From NCBI GenBank assembly GCA_007693745.1, contig REDA01000039.1, positions 124,001-188,000 of the forward strand: DNA of 64,000 bases. Direction: 5' to 3'. A program made the translations under genes and the position numbers. This document shows, piece by piece, positions 44,889-54,605 of this stretch. The notes below the pieces were generated by a model. The model did not search any database and was not told the origin of the DNA. It saw only the letters and a list, made by a program, of their open reading frames with translations. The DNA comes from Balneolaceae bacterium. Its GTDB lineage: Bacteria > Bacteroidota > Rhodothermia > Balneolales > Balneolaceae. Numbering within the stretch: position 1 is the first letter of the stretch; every line of letters begins with the position of its first letter.

Positions 44889-46691
44889 TTATAAACTCTG
44901 AATTTGTATCATTTTTGAAAATCTTGATGAAGTGTCCAGAGCAAGATCATCATACGTGCCGCTTTCAATAATCCTTCCCTTTTCAATGACATAAATGAGG
45001 TCTGAATTCTTAATGGTTGAGAGCCTGTGTGCAATGATCACGACAGTCATAGCACCTTTCAGGGAGTCGATACTTTTCTGGATAAATCGTTCCGAATCTG
45101 TATCCAATGAACTTGTTGCCTCATCCAAAATCAGCAGATTTGGATTCTTGAACAGTTCTCTGGCAATAAAGAGTCGTTGACGTTGCCCCCCGGAAAGACG
45201 GACTCCCCGGTCTCCAACTACAGTCTGATAGCCCTCACTCATCTCAGTAATGAAATCATCAGCATAGGCTCTCTTGGCGGCCTGCTGAACCCTTTCTCTG
45301 ACCTCATTGTCGTTATTATAATCACCCTTCCAAAGGCAGATATTGTTTGCGATCGTATCATCAAATACAACCGTTTCCTGAGACACATAACCGATTTGAG
45401 AGCGCCAGGAATGTACATCAATCTCTTTTGCATTGATATCATCGATATATACCTCTCCTTTTTTAGGTCTCAAGAGCAGAGTCAGCAGGTCGATCAGTGT
45501 TGACTTACCGGCTCCCGATTCACCTACAATGGCAATCATCTTGTTGATCGGGATCTCTGCAGAGATATCCCTTAACACATGGTGCTGTTTATCCTCGTAC
45601 TTAAACCATACATTTTCTAATCGAATTCCTTTGGAGAGATCTGACAGGGCAGTAGTGCCATTCATTTCCCTGTTCCGGTCAAGTTTTTCAAACTCATCCA
45701 CCACCATCTCAAGAGATCCGATTTTTTCCATTGTTCGCTGCCAGTCATCCTGAATTCCAATCATGTGCTGCATCCCCCGATGAAAAAGAAGAAGGGCTAC
45801 AAAAATCGGAGCGATAGGTGAATTAAAGATCATGACCTGAAGAATGATGACAAAGAGCAGAAAAATTACCGATACAGGTTCTCTTATCGCTTCAGTAAAT
45901 GCACTGGCAGCACCCTGTCTGAACATATAGTTGGAGAGCTTTCTGATGCTTTCCATGATTCCGCCCTTCAGATGCTGCATTTGATTTGTGGAGGTCAGAT
46001 ATTTAAAAGATTGAATCGTCTGGACAAGAAAGGTGCTGAGAATACTCTCTTCATGCGCCGTTTTCCGCGAAAGATCCTGAACATATTTATTGAGTGCCTT
46101 AAAGAGAAATAGCAGTACAACTCCGATACCAATGGCCATTAATGCAAAATTCCAGGCGATCAGAAAGGCTATTGAGAGATAAGAAACACTGATGATGATC
46201 ATTTTTAAAAACCGGGTAAAAGTATCAAAGGTTCTTAAAAAATTGTTGACCTGACCATTAATTACATTGATAAAATGACCTGTATTGTTGTGCGCATAGT
46301 AGTAATAATCCATCTCCCTGTATGCGTTGAACATCTTCGATTTGATTTCACGCATCAGTTGAGCTCTCAAATAGCTCGAGTACCCTCCCTCCAGAAATTT
46401 GATGATTCCCTTGCCAATAAATATGACTCCTATAAATACAAGGATGCCAACCACAGAGGCAGAGATTCCCAGGGTATTCAGAATCGAATAGAGAAACCGA
46501 ACGGCAAATGAACCACTATCGATATCTCCGTCGCCGGCATCAGCTGCCTCAATCAGTGGAAGTATCAGTGTAATACCAAATCCCTCGGTAACAGCTGCTG
46601 CCGCTGTCAATGCAAATACCAGATAGATTCTTCGCCCTATAAAACGTTTATAAACACTTAAATAATAGGAAATACTGTCAAATATTTTCAA
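44889..46691 (-). CDS. ABC exporter half-transporter (MsbA/PglK-type), probable lipid-linked glycan flippase
   Basis: 600 aa: six membrane helices (about 20-320) fused to one ATPase domain with Walker A GESGAGKST, Q-loop IGYVSQETVVFDD, signature RLSGGQRQRLFI, Walker B LLILDEATSSLD and H-loop IAHRLSTI. It is the size of MsbA and PglK, which flip lipid A or polyprenyl-linked oligosaccharide as homodimers. The locus has no recognisable Wzx, so this is the best flippase candidate. The start is TTG overlapping the Wzz-family stop (TTGA); no in-frame ATG precedes the first helix. Confidence 0.9.
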   Translation of the reverse strand: MKIFDSISYYLSVYKRFIGRRIYLVFALTAAAAVTEGFGITLILPLIEAADAGDGDIDSGSFAVRFLYSILNTLGISASVVGILVFIGVIFIGKGIIKFLEGGYSSYLRAQLMREIKSKMFNAYREMDYYYYAHNNTGHFINVINGQVNNFLRTFDTFTRFLKMIIISVSYLSIAFLIAWNFALMAIGIGVVLLFLFKALNKYVQDLSRKTAHEESILSTFLVQTIQSFKYLTSTNQMQHLKGGIMESIRKLSNYMFRQGAASAFTEAIREPVSVIFLLFVIILQVMIFNSPIAPIFVALLLFHRGMQHMIGIQDDWQRTMEKIGSLEMVVDEFEKLDRNREMNGTTALSDLSKGIRLENVWFKYEDKQHHVLRDISAEIPINKMIAIVGESGAGKSTLIDLLTLLLRPKKGEVYIDDINAKEIDVHSWRSQIGYVSQETVVFDDTIANNICLWKGDYNNDNEVRERVQQAAKRAYADDFITEMSEGYQTVVGDRGVRLSGGQRQRLFIARELFKNPNLLILDEATSSLDTDSERFIQKSIDSLKGAMTVVIIAHRLSTIKNSDLIYVIEKGRIIESGTYDDLALDTSSRFSKMIQIQSL

Positions 46692-47920
46692 AATGATGAA
46701 GAATCTGTGTCAATTTCTTTTTTTTCGAATTGAACCCTGAACTTTCGGTATCCACGCCTCAAATAGAATAGAGCAACACCCAAAAAAAAGCCCACAAATA
46801 CTGATCCTGCCAAAATACGGGTTGCCTTGGGTTCTGCAGGTCTGGTAGGCACTGTGGCAGGCTCGTGAACCCGGAATACGGGGGTCTCTTCCTGTACAGT
46901 AATTCTTGCTTCCTGAAATCTTCTTCCAAGATTGTTATACAACGTAAATGCCATCTCAAATTCCGATTCCAGTCTCTGCTGCTGAACGGTAATTGTTGGT
47001 CTGTTGATATTTTGATTTCTTTCCTGAAATTCAGCCAATGAATCCTGAACTGCCTGAAATGTTACCTTTGCCTCTTCAAACTGCTCTTCAATAAACTGAA
47101 GGTTAGTCAATGCCTTTTCAGTACGATACTCGACTACATACTCCTGAAGCTGATTCTTCACCAGATTCACCATGGCTGCTGCTGCCGATGCATCCGGAGC
47201 TGAAACACCGATACTGACCAACCCTGACTGAGGGTCTCTCGTAATGTTTATAAAGGATCTCAGAGTTTCTGCGACCCTGCGAATCCTGCTATCCAATACA
47301 AATGCATCATCAAAAGTTGTGAAGTGAGTGAAATCGACCGGCGCTACTTCTTCATCAGTACCGGAACTGAAAATACCTCGTATAGTAGCAGGCAGTCCAA
47401 ATGAATAATCATAAAGAAACTGTTTCAACCGTACGTACAGGCCTGGAGAATAATGATAATTGTAATAGTCAAAAATGGTTACTGTCTGGCCAATATCACT
47501 GAAGTAAACTTCCTGCTGCATCAATTCGATCTGAAACGGCAGGCTCTCCACTATGAACGGATAGAGTGCTACGCGAATATCTTCTTCTTCTGCAGCTCTT
47601 CGCTGAATTCCAAAAAGGTTATCCGCAGCCTGGAAGAGCTGACTCATCTGAGACTGCCCCGTTGCTTCCGGCATAAGTTTTGACTCCGAATAATAAATTC
47701 TGTCACTTGTAGTATAAATGAACAAACCAATGCCAAAAACCACTCCTGCTACGATCGCTATCTGAAGTCTCTTTATCCAGAGTTCTTTGATGATCTTAAG
47801 AAGATCCAGTACCTGATGATCATTCCCCGATTTTTCCTGATAGGGGATCAAAACATATTCATCAAATGACTCCCTTCGTTTCACCGATCCGGCATGTTCA
47901 TCAGATGATGGCTTATTCAT
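46688..47920 (-). CDS. Wzz/GumC-type polysaccharide chain-length determinant
   Basis: 410 aa. A polar N-terminal tail (about 1-50) is followed by membrane helix 1 (LQIAIVAGVVFGIGLFIYTT), a periplasmic coiled-coil domain (FIEEQFEEAKVTFQAVQDSL), the proline-rich PATVPTRPAEPKATR and membrane helix 2 with a basic end. The layout is that of PCP co-polymerases. There is no fused tyrosine kinase domain and no separate kinase or phosphatase gene is visible in the locus. Confidence 0.9.
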   Translation of the reverse strand: MNKPSSDEHAGSVKRRESFDEYVLIPYQEKSGNDHQVLDLLKIIKELWIKRLQIAIVAGVVFGIGLFIYTTSDRIYYSESKLMPEATGQSQMSQLFQAADNLFGIQRRAAEEEDIRVALYPFIVESLPFQIELMQQEVYFSDIGQTVTIFDYYNYHYSPGLYVRLKQFLYDYSFGLPATIRGIFSSGTDEEVAPVDFTHFTTFDDAFVLDSRIRRVAETLRSFINITRDPQSGLVSIGVSAPDASAAAAMVNLVKNQLQEYVVEYRTEKALTNLQFIEEQFEEAKVTFQAVQDSLAEFQERNQNINRPTITVQQQRLESEFEMAFTLYNNLGRRFQEARITVQEETPVFRVHEPATVPTRPAEPKATRILAGSVFVGFFLGVALFYLRRGYRKFRVQFEKKEIDTDSSSF

Positions 47921-48046
47921 AGTTTCAGCTTTTTTCTATTACAGAGGTATCAACTCAATTAAAAACATTATGTTTCAAGATCTCATTTATTGCCGGCCTG
48001 AGAGATGCATCTATTTCTTCATCTCAAGAATGATTCACTTTAAAAC

Positions 48047-49909
48047 TTAAATCTCTGCTTTCAATTTTGAATGATAACGAAAAGACGGAACAAGTTCATG
48101 GATCGCAGATTTAATCTGCTCTTTATCCCCTTTTTTGGCTGTATTGTGCAGATGATCCAGCTTTTCAGATAAATTTTTAAGATTGTCAATGCTTCTGGCA
48201 ACGTATATTTTCTCATGCTGGGTGACATCCGTCCCCTCTTCAGCAGTCAAAAGTTCTTCATAAAGCTTTTCACCCGGTCTGATTCCCGAATACTCGATGG
48301 CAATGTCTTTGTCCGGCTCGAGACCGGACAGCTTAATGAGATCTCTTGCCATTTTTTCTATACTGACCGGCTCTCCCATATCCAAAACAAAAACCGATCC
48401 GTTCATATCCAGGGCACCCGCCTGCAATACAAGCTGTGAGGCCTCAGGTATTGTCATAAAATAACGAATCATTTCCGGATGCGTGATCGTAACGGGTCCA
48501 CCATAACGGATTTGATTTTTAAATTTCGGAATCACACTGCCTCTGCTGCCAAGAACATTTCCAAATCGCACTGAAACAAAAACCTCTCCATTTCTTGTCT
48601 GAGATGCACCCCACTGGACAATCTGTTCTGATACCCTTTTGGTTGCACCCATAATCGAAGTGGGATTCACAGCTTTATCCGTTGAAATATTTACAAAATA
48701 GCTGACCCCATACTCAAGACTCAGATTTACCAGATTTCTGGTCCCCTCCACATTATTGAATACAGCCTGATCCGGATTTTCTTCCATTAACGGAACATGC
48801 TTATGTGCTGCAGCATGAAACAGAACATCAGGTTTTTTCTGTGCAAAGATTTTCTCCATTGTTGAGTAATCCCGTATGTCAGCGATCTGTAATGAATAGT
48901 CCACTTCCGGATAGTAGTGATCCAGTTCCTGTCCAAGTGTGTATATACTGTTTTCACCTCTTCCAATGAGTATGAGATGTTTGGGGTTGTACTTGCAGAG
49001 TTGCTTAACAATTTCAGAACCTATAGAGCCCCCTGCTCCGGTCACCATGATGATTTTTCCTTTGAGGTAATTTCTGATTAATGCTGTATTCAATGTAACT
49101 GGTTTGCGGCGCAACAAATCCTCAACATCAACATTTCTTATCTGATTGATCGTCACCTTCCCCCGTATCAGATCATAAATACTCGGAATAATTCGGTAGG
49201 TTACACCGGTCTTGATTGCTAAATCCACAATGCGACGAATGACTTGCCCTGACTCAGAAGGCATCGCAATCAGCACTTCATCTATCTGATAGGATTGAAT
49301 AACGTGACCCATCTTCTCCATACTTCCCAAAACCGGTAAACCAAGAAATTTTTGCCCGTGTTTGGATTTATCATCATCCAAAAATGCCACCGGCTTCATT
49401 CCGGCTTCCGGATGCCGGAACATCTCTCTTGCCGCCATATTTCCGCTCTCTCCGGCACCTGCTATCAGCACTCTTGAAATCTCAACCTCAGGTTTAAACA
49501 CAGAGCTTCGGTAAACTTTCGTATATCGGGTAACAACCCGAATACCTGAAAGTATGAGGAGCGAGAGTATAAATTCGATGACCGGAATCGAGATTGGGAT
49601 TCTCAGGGTTTCCCTAGTCAGAATTACACCAGCAAAAAACAAAAAAGAGACGAATGAAACAGACTTAAGCAGTGTAACCAGATCGGTAAAACCTGTATTC
49701 CGCCAGGATTGCCTGTGAGTGGCAAACGCATAAACAGTCATGATCTTTATCACAAACAGAATGGAGAACGTATATAACAAGGCTTCCCGATACTCTTCCG
49801 GGAACCCGTCAAAGCGAAGGAAAAATGCAAACACAGTAATCAGAGACCATACTGAAATCTCCAGTAAAAATTTTAAAAGATCTCTGTATGTATTTAATTT
49901 TTTTACCAT
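48047..49909 (-). CDS. CapD/WbpM-type nucleotide-sugar 4,6-dehydratase (membrane-bound)
   Basis: 620 aa: four N-terminal membrane helices (about 10-120), a first Rossmann region (RVLIAGAGESGNMAAREMFR) and a second, catalytic SDR domain (IIMVTGAGGSIGSEIVKQLC). The catalytic triad has Met in the place of the usual Tyr (NPTSIMGATKR), which is the known WbpM variant. Members convert UDP-GlcNAc to the 4-keto-6-deoxy sugar leading to QuiNAc, FucNAc or bacillosamine. No aminotransferase or reductase for such a route is seen in this window. Confidence 0.93.
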   Translation of the reverse strand: MVKKLNTYRDLLKFLLEISVWSLITVFAFFLRFDGFPEEYREALLYTFSILFVIKIMTVYAFATHRQSWRNTGFTDLVTLLKSVSFVSFLFFAGVILTRETLRIPISIPVIEFILSLLILSGIRVVTRYTKVYRSSVFKPEVEISRVLIAGAGESGNMAAREMFRHPEAGMKPVAFLDDDKSKHGQKFLGLPVLGSMEKMGHVIQSYQIDEVLIAMPSESGQVIRRIVDLAIKTGVTYRIIPSIYDLIRGKVTINQIRNVDVEDLLRRKPVTLNTALIRNYLKGKIIMVTGAGGSIGSEIVKQLCKYNPKHLILIGRGENSIYTLGQELDHYYPEVDYSLQIADIRDYSTMEKIFAQKKPDVLFHAAAHKHVPLMEENPDQAVFNNVEGTRNLVNLSLEYGVSYFVNISTDKAVNPTSIMGATKRVSEQIVQWGASQTRNGEVFVSVRFGNVLGSRGSVIPKFKNQIRYGGPVTITHPEMIRYFMTIPEASQLVLQAGALDMNGSVFVLDMGEPVSIEKMARDLIKLSGLEPDKDIAIEYSGIRPGEKLYEELLTAEEGTDVTQHEKIYVARSIDNLKNLSEKLDHLHNTAKKGDKEQIKSAIHELVPSFRYHSKLKAEI

Positions 49910-50017
49910 TTATAAAAAATTGATCTCAGTCCATAGAAGAATTAATAAAAACAGATTCAACCGGTATCAAATCCAACTTTCTTCCATATGTAAAATATCA
50001 CGTTACAACTGCGACTG

Positions 50018-51061
50018 TTACAGTCTATAATAGTCTTTAAACCACTCAATAAAAAGCCTGACCCCCTCTTCTACGGATACTTTTGGCCTGAAATCAGTCA
50101 ATTCAAAAAGATCTTCCACATCGGCCCAGGTTCTTGGCACATCACCTGGCTGAATGGGCATTAAATTTTTTTGAGCACTATATCCAAGATTCTTTTCAAT
50201 CTCCTTAATAAAATCCAATAGTTTGACAGGGCTTCCATAACCAATATTGAACAGATTGTATGGAACGGAGACTTTTTCGGACTGAGCACTATTTTTAAGC
50301 CCCATAGAAGTTCCCGGAATTTTTGGGATCAGCTTTGAAATACCTTCAACAATATCACCTACAAATGTGAAATCCCTTCCCATCTCACCGTAGTTATAGA
50401 CATCGATCGGTTTTTTTTCAATCATAGCTTTTGTAAATAAAAACAGTGCCATATCCGGCCGCCCCCAGGGCCCGTAAACTGTAAAAAACCGCAGACCCGT
50501 GGTTGGTATGCCGAAAAGATGTGAGTATGTATGCGCCATCAGTTCGTTCGACTTTTTGGATGCAGCATAGAGACTCACCGGATTATCCACTCTGTCATTC
50601 GTACTAAAAGGCATCTCAGTATTTGAACCATAAACAGAGCTGGATGAGGCATAGATCAGATGTTTAATTCCATTATGTCTGCAACCTTCCAGAATATTTA
50701 AAAACCCCGTGATATTGCTGTCAATATATGTCTGCGGATTTTCAAGACTGTAACGAACACCCGCCTGTGCAGCAAGATTAATAACAACATCAAACTTCTC
50801 CTTCTCAAAGAGATCACTGATGCGATCGCTGTCTCCAAGATCAGCTTTTAGAAAGCTGTATTTTTCATCCGTATCGCTTTTTGTGATACTGCCTTGCTCC
50901 ATGCGATAAATACCACAATCCGACAGACGATCTGTCTTTAAGCGAACATCATAATAGTCGTTAACATTATCGAGGCCCAAAACCTCATATCCCTCACCCA
51001 GAAGTTTCTTTGTGAGGTGGTATCCGATAAAGCCCGCTGTTCCTGTAATAAAAACTTTCAT
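50018..51061 (-). CDS. UDP-glucuronate 4-epimerase family protein
   Basis: 347-aa extended SDR with the N-terminal FITGTAGFIGYHLTKKLLGE, the subgroup motif DNVNDYYDVRLKTDRL, ASSSSVYGSN and the YxxxK pair in SLYAASKKSNELMAHTYSHL. The DNVNDYYD motif is typical of UDP-GlcA 4-epimerases (LpsL/Cap1J type), giving UDP-GalA. A UDP-glucose 6-dehydrogenase to make UDP-GlcA is not seen in the window. The product would put a uronic acid into the polymer, matching the lyase/GH88 cassette. Confidence 0.9.
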   Translation of the reverse strand: MKVFITGTAGFIGYHLTKKLLGEGYEVLGLDNVNDYYDVRLKTDRLSDCGIYRMEQGSITKSDTDEKYSFLKADLGDSDRISDLFEKEKFDVVINLAAQAGVRYSLENPQTYIDSNITGFLNILEGCRHNGIKHLIYASSSSVYGSNTEMPFSTNDRVDNPVSLYAASKKSNELMAHTYSHLFGIPTTGLRFFTVYGPWGRPDMALFLFTKAMIEKKPIDVYNYGEMGRDFTFVGDIVEGISKLIPKIPGTSMGLKNSAQSEKVSVPYNLFNIGYGSPVKLLDFIKEIEKNLGYSAQKNLMPIQPGDVPRTWADVEDLFELTDFRPKVSVEEGVRLFIEWFKDYYRL

Positions 51062-51208
51062 TTACTGATATATCTCTGATTAATGCTTTTTGAACATCCC
51101 ATTCAGTTTTCCCGGAGAGTGTTCTATCTGGCCTAAGCTATACGGAAATAATGCAGAGTCTCACGGGCGGATAACGAGCAATGTATGTGTTACTCAATCG
51201 ATTCAACA

Positions 51209-52534
51209 TTATGCTTTCCACAATTTATGAGTGTCACTTACAGTTTTCACTGCGTTTCGCGTGTCAACGATTAATGAGCTCCAATCAGACAGTTCCTCAT
51301 AATTAATTTCCGAATGATTTGTGGAAATGATTACCGCATCAAAACTTGAAATCGTTTCATTATCCCATTGAACCGATTTTTTACCTGCCCAGTGCGCATG
51401 TTCTCTTGTCTCCCTGATTACAGGTACAAAAGGATCATAATATTCGATATCAGCGCCCAGTTCACTGAAATAATCCATCAGTTTGTAAGTTGGTGACTCC
51501 CTGTCATCATCCACATCAGGTTTGTAGGCCAGACCAATCAACAATAACCGGCTTCCGTTGATCGGCTTTTTATGCGAATTGAGTGCTTCAATCGTTCGTT
51601 GAACCACATATTTTGGCATTGATGTATTTATCTGGCCGGCAAGCTCAATAAAGCGGGTATTCTGCTCAAATTCACGTGCCTTCCAGGTAAGATAAAATGG
51701 GTCAATCGGAATGCAGTGGCCGCCTAATCCAGGGCCCGGAGTAAACTTCATAAATCCAAAAGGTTTCGTAGCCGCAGCGTCCAGAACTTCATGGACATCA
51801 ATACCCATTTCAGCATAAACAACCTTGAGTTCATTCACCAGGGCGATGTTGACAGACCGGAAAATATTTTCCGTCAGTTTCACCGCCTCGGCAGTTTTGG
51901 TGTCACTTACCGGGACTGTTTCAACAATGGATGTATCATAAAGTGCACAGGCAAGTCTTAGTGCGTCATCCCCATGCCCGCCAACAACTTTTGGAATTTT
52001 TGAGGTATTGAAATTGACATTTCCCGGATCTTCCCTCTCCGGGCTGTAGGCTACATAGAAGTCTGTTCCGGCTTTCAATCCACTGTTCTTTTCCAGTATC
52101 GGTATAATCAACTCTTCCGTAGTACCCGGCCAGGTAGTTGATTCAAGTATTACCATCTGCCCTTTTCTGAGATATTTTGACACAGATTCTGTTGTTTTTA
52201 CAACATATTCCATATCCGGTTCTCTCTGGGTGCTCAATGGAGTTGGGACACACATCAGCAGCGCATCCGGTTCGGCAAGTCTGGTAAAATCTGTAGTGGC
52301 CTCACATCTGTCTGAGGAAGCGAGCAGGGACATCTTATCTTCACCCAGGTGCTTTATGTAGGTAATTCCTTTATTGACACAGTCCACTTTGAAGCTGTCA
52401 ATATCAAACCCAAGAACAGGAACTTCATTTTCGTGGAAAGTCCACATTAAAGGCAGACCTACATACCCCAGCCCGATAACTCCGACTTTATATTCTTTCT
52501 TGCTGATCTTGTGAAGTAATTCTTCTATTTCCAT
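51209..52534 (-). CDS. Nucleotide-sugar 6-dehydrogenase, UDP-HexNAc type (WbpA-like)
   Basis: 441 aa of the UDP-glucose/GDP-mannose dehydrogenase superfamily. VGVIGLGYVGLPLMWTF starts the NAD domain; ESTTWPGTTEELI and VYAEMGIDVHEVL lie in the middle; the nucleophile Cys is in GPGLGGHCIPIDPFYLTWKA. The last motif with the LTWKAREF sequence is typical of UDP-GlcNAc 6-dehydrogenases (WbpA) rather than Ugd. Product UDP-GlcNAcA would feed HexNAc-uronate synthesis; substrate assignment is inferred. Confidence 0.92.
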   Translation of the reverse strand: MEIEELLHKISKKEYKVGVIGLGYVGLPLMWTFHENEVPVLGFDIDSFKVDCVNKGITYIKHLGEDKMSLLASSDRCEATTDFTRLAEPDALLMCVPTPLSTQREPDMEYVVKTTESVSKYLRKGQMVILESTTWPGTTEELIIPILEKNSGLKAGTDFYVAYSPEREDPGNVNFNTSKIPKVVGGHGDDALRLACALYDTSIVETVPVSDTKTAEAVKLTENIFRSVNIALVNELKVVYAEMGIDVHEVLDAAATKPFGFMKFTPGPGLGGHCIPIDPFYLTWKAREFEQNTRFIELAGQINTSMPKYVVQRTIEALNSHKKPINGSRLLLIGLAYKPDVDDDRESPTYKLMDYFSELGADIEYYDPFVPVIRETREHAHWAGKKSVQWDNETISSFDAVIISTNHSEINYEELSDWSSLIVDTRNAVKTVSDTHKLWKA

Positions 52535-52768
52535 TTCAAAGATTTTGATTTTTTACTGTGAATAGAGAGACTTGAATAACCTGTGCTATTTGTCTGATAC
52601 AACACTGCAGTAACCATGAGCCTGACAGCGGTTGAATAAACCAAAAAAGAGGCTTCCATAGTTACATTTGAGCCGTAATCTGGAAAATACGGTTTCCAAT
52701 TTCTTTTAATATAAACATCAAAGATACGTCAGTTAGCAAAACTAAAGAAATGGAAAATGGGGATTGTC

Positions 52769-53818
52769 TCAAGCTGTGTTGGAATCTTCAAGCCGGCTTA
52801 CTGTCCATGCAAATCCAAATGAACCGGATATCAGAAAAGAGAGCGTAATTAACTGAATCAAATCGCTGCCAACAGTGAACAGAATGGCTGAAACTACAGA
52901 GATAAGGATAAAGACACTGTAAAGCAGAGTTATTTTCTTATGAGACCAACCCTGAATATGCAGCCGCTGGTATAAATGAGAGCGGTGTCCTTCGAATATA
53001 TTCTCACCATTACTATATCTTCTCACAATAGTAAAGGCTCCGTCAAACAGAAAAGGCCAAAGCAGAAGAGCTCCAACCCAGATCGCTTCTGTCAATGTGA
53101 CGTTTGAAGAATAATAGGTGGCATAAAATGGAAGCGCACCAAAAAGAAACCCCAGGAATAAACTGCCAACATCCCCCATGAATATTTTAGCAGGCGGCCA
53201 GTTGAAAAACAGAAAAGCTGCTACACCACCTATCACCATGAAACTCATAGAAAAAAGGACCGGCTCCCCAGAGAGATAAAAATAGAGTGACCATCCAAAA
53301 CCGGCTCCAATGGCCTGAACTGATGAAAGACCATCGATCCCATCCATGAAATTGTAGATATTTGTCACGCCTGTCAACCAGATTATTCCAATCAAAACTC
53401 CAAAAAGACCTAAGTGAACCGTTCCGGTGAATGGAAGAGCAAACTCACTGAACCCGGTTACGAAATAAATAATCATAGCCGCCAACATAATCTGTGTACC
53501 GAAGCGAATTTTCCTGGACAAATCCTTACGGTCATCCATCCACCCAAGCAACGACATGGAAAAAAGTGTGGAAAGAAAAATTATGTATGCAAGGTCTAAC
53601 AGTTCCCTGTTCCTCAGGCCTACAATCAAAAGACCCAACAAGATAAACAATACAAATCCAAATCCTCCGCCTCTCGGAGTTGGAGCAGAGTGAGAGCTTC
53701 TCTCAACCGGATAATCTGTAATTCTCTTTACCTTGGCATACCGTATAAACCACTTCGTAAAGAAATAATTCGAAACGAGAACTGCTAAAATAAGGGCTAT
53801 GATTGATATGCTTGGCAA
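52769..53818 (-). CDS. MraY/WecA-type polyprenyl-phosphate sugar-1-phosphate transferase (polytopic)
   Basis: 349 aa with about 10 membrane helices. Family motifs are SSHSAPTPRGGGFGF, LGWMDDRKDLS with the Asp-Asp pair, TNIYNFMDGIDGLSSVQA, PPAKIFMGDVGSLFLGFLFG and EGHRSHLYQRLHIQG. The enzyme transfers HexNAc-1-P (GlcNAc or a QuiNAc/FucNAc-type sugar) to undecaprenyl phosphate. Its start is TTG at 53818; no in-frame ATG exists upstream before a stop. The promoter of the second half-locus should be just upstream. Confidence 0.93.
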   Translation of the reverse strand: MPSISIIALILAVLVSNYFFTKWFIRYAKVKRITDYPVERSSHSAPTPRGGGFGFVLFILLGLLIVGLRNRELLDLAYIIFLSTLFSMSLLGWMDDRKDLSRKIRFGTQIMLAAMIIYFVTGFSEFALPFTGTVHLGLFGVLIGIIWLTGVTNIYNFMDGIDGLSSVQAIGAGFGWSLYFYLSGEPVLFSMSFMVIGGVAAFLFFNWPPAKIFMGDVGSLFLGFLFGALPFYATYYSSNVTLTEAIWVGALLLWPFLFDGAFTIVRRYSNGENIFEGHRSHLYQRLHIQGWSHKKITLLYSVFILISVVSAILFTVGSDLIQLITLSFLISGSFGFAWTVSRLEDSNTA

Positions 53819-54210
53819 TGGGAAGAATCTGCAGTTAATTCACTTAAATTTCAACAGCTCAAAGCTACGTCATTTAAGAGAATATTTCATGATGAATTTC
53901 GCAATTCATTCTGATTTCTGTTCGCCCTCCATGTACAAGCAGGATCTGCCCGAATACAATCTAAAAGCTGGCAATAAAAAAAGACTCCCTGTCATGGAAG
54001 CCTTTTTACCGTTATTTGATTGTCGATAGTTCGCTTGAATAAGCAGTAGCAATATAAATGCTCTGCCCTCCCTTTTATATTACTGTAGTATTAAATTTTT
54101 GCTGTCAGGCTTATTTTGAATTTCTGTCACTTTTCTCAATCTTCTTTTTTGGGACGTCAAACGGGGTTATCTTTGATTTGATCATTTCAATCTAAATTCT
54201 TCAATCTACT
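53819..54210. other. Divergent intergenic region between the exopolysaccharide locus and the thioesterase gene
   Basis: 392 AT-rich bases that should hold the promoters for the minus-strand half-locus and for the thioesterase/HPt pair. A hairpin with a T-run is seen at 53983-54002. The plus-strand frame 53799-54029 (76 codons) begins inside the MraY-type gene and has no supporting features. Confidence 0.5.
53983..54002 (-). terminator. Hairpin with flanking A/T runs, terminator-like
   Basis: On the minus strand GGCTTCC pairs with GGGAGTC (including two G-U pairs) around a 6-base loop and is followed by seven T. On the plus strand the same hairpin has two mismatches. No minus-strand gene lies upstream of it, so what it would end is unclear. 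Confidence 0.4.
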
Positions 54211-54600
54211 ATGCCCGATATATACCCGGAAATGAGGTTTTTCAGCCGAAAACTGATCAAACCCGAGGATCTGAATGCTCACGGTACCCTTTTTGGGGGC
54301 TCTGTTTTATCATGGGTTGATGAAGAGGCGGCAATTTATGTGATCTGTCAGCTTGGCAAAGGAAATATCGCCACAAAGTTTATGTCCGAAATCGATTTTG
54401 TCAGTTCAGCCAAATTGGGCGATATTATTGAGATCGGAATGCAGACTGTAGCATTTGGACGAACATCAATCACTGTACGGTGCGAAGTTCGTCATAAATT
54501 TACGCTTCAACCAATTATTAAAATTGAAAAAATTGTTTTCGTTCATCTTGATGAACATGGAAAGCCAATTCCTCACGGACTCAATAAACCGGTAAACTAA
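54211..54600 (+). CDS. Acyl-CoA thioesterase, hotdog fold (YciA-type)
   Basis: 129-aa single hotdog domain with the YciA/BACH motif NAHGTLFGGSVLSWVDEEAAIY and the second half KLGDIIEIGMQTVAFGRTS. It hydrolyses acyl-CoA thioesters; chain-length preference unknown. The HPt gene begins 5 bases after its stop, indicating an operon. Confidence 0.9.
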   Translation: MPDIYPEMRFFSRKLIKPEDLNAHGTLFGGSVLSWVDEEAAIYVICQLGKGNIATKFMSEIDFVSSAKLGDIIEIGMQTVAFGRTSITVRCEVRHKFTLQPIIKIEKIVFVHLDEHGKPIPHGLNKPVN

Positions 54601-54605
54601 TTTGT

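Noticed and set aside
26770-53818. The exopolysaccharide locus as an alginate synthesis cluster
   Set aside because: The GDP-mannose enzyme is a 4,6-dehydratase (fucose route), not GDP-mannose 6-dehydrogenase, and no alg8/alg44-type genes are present.
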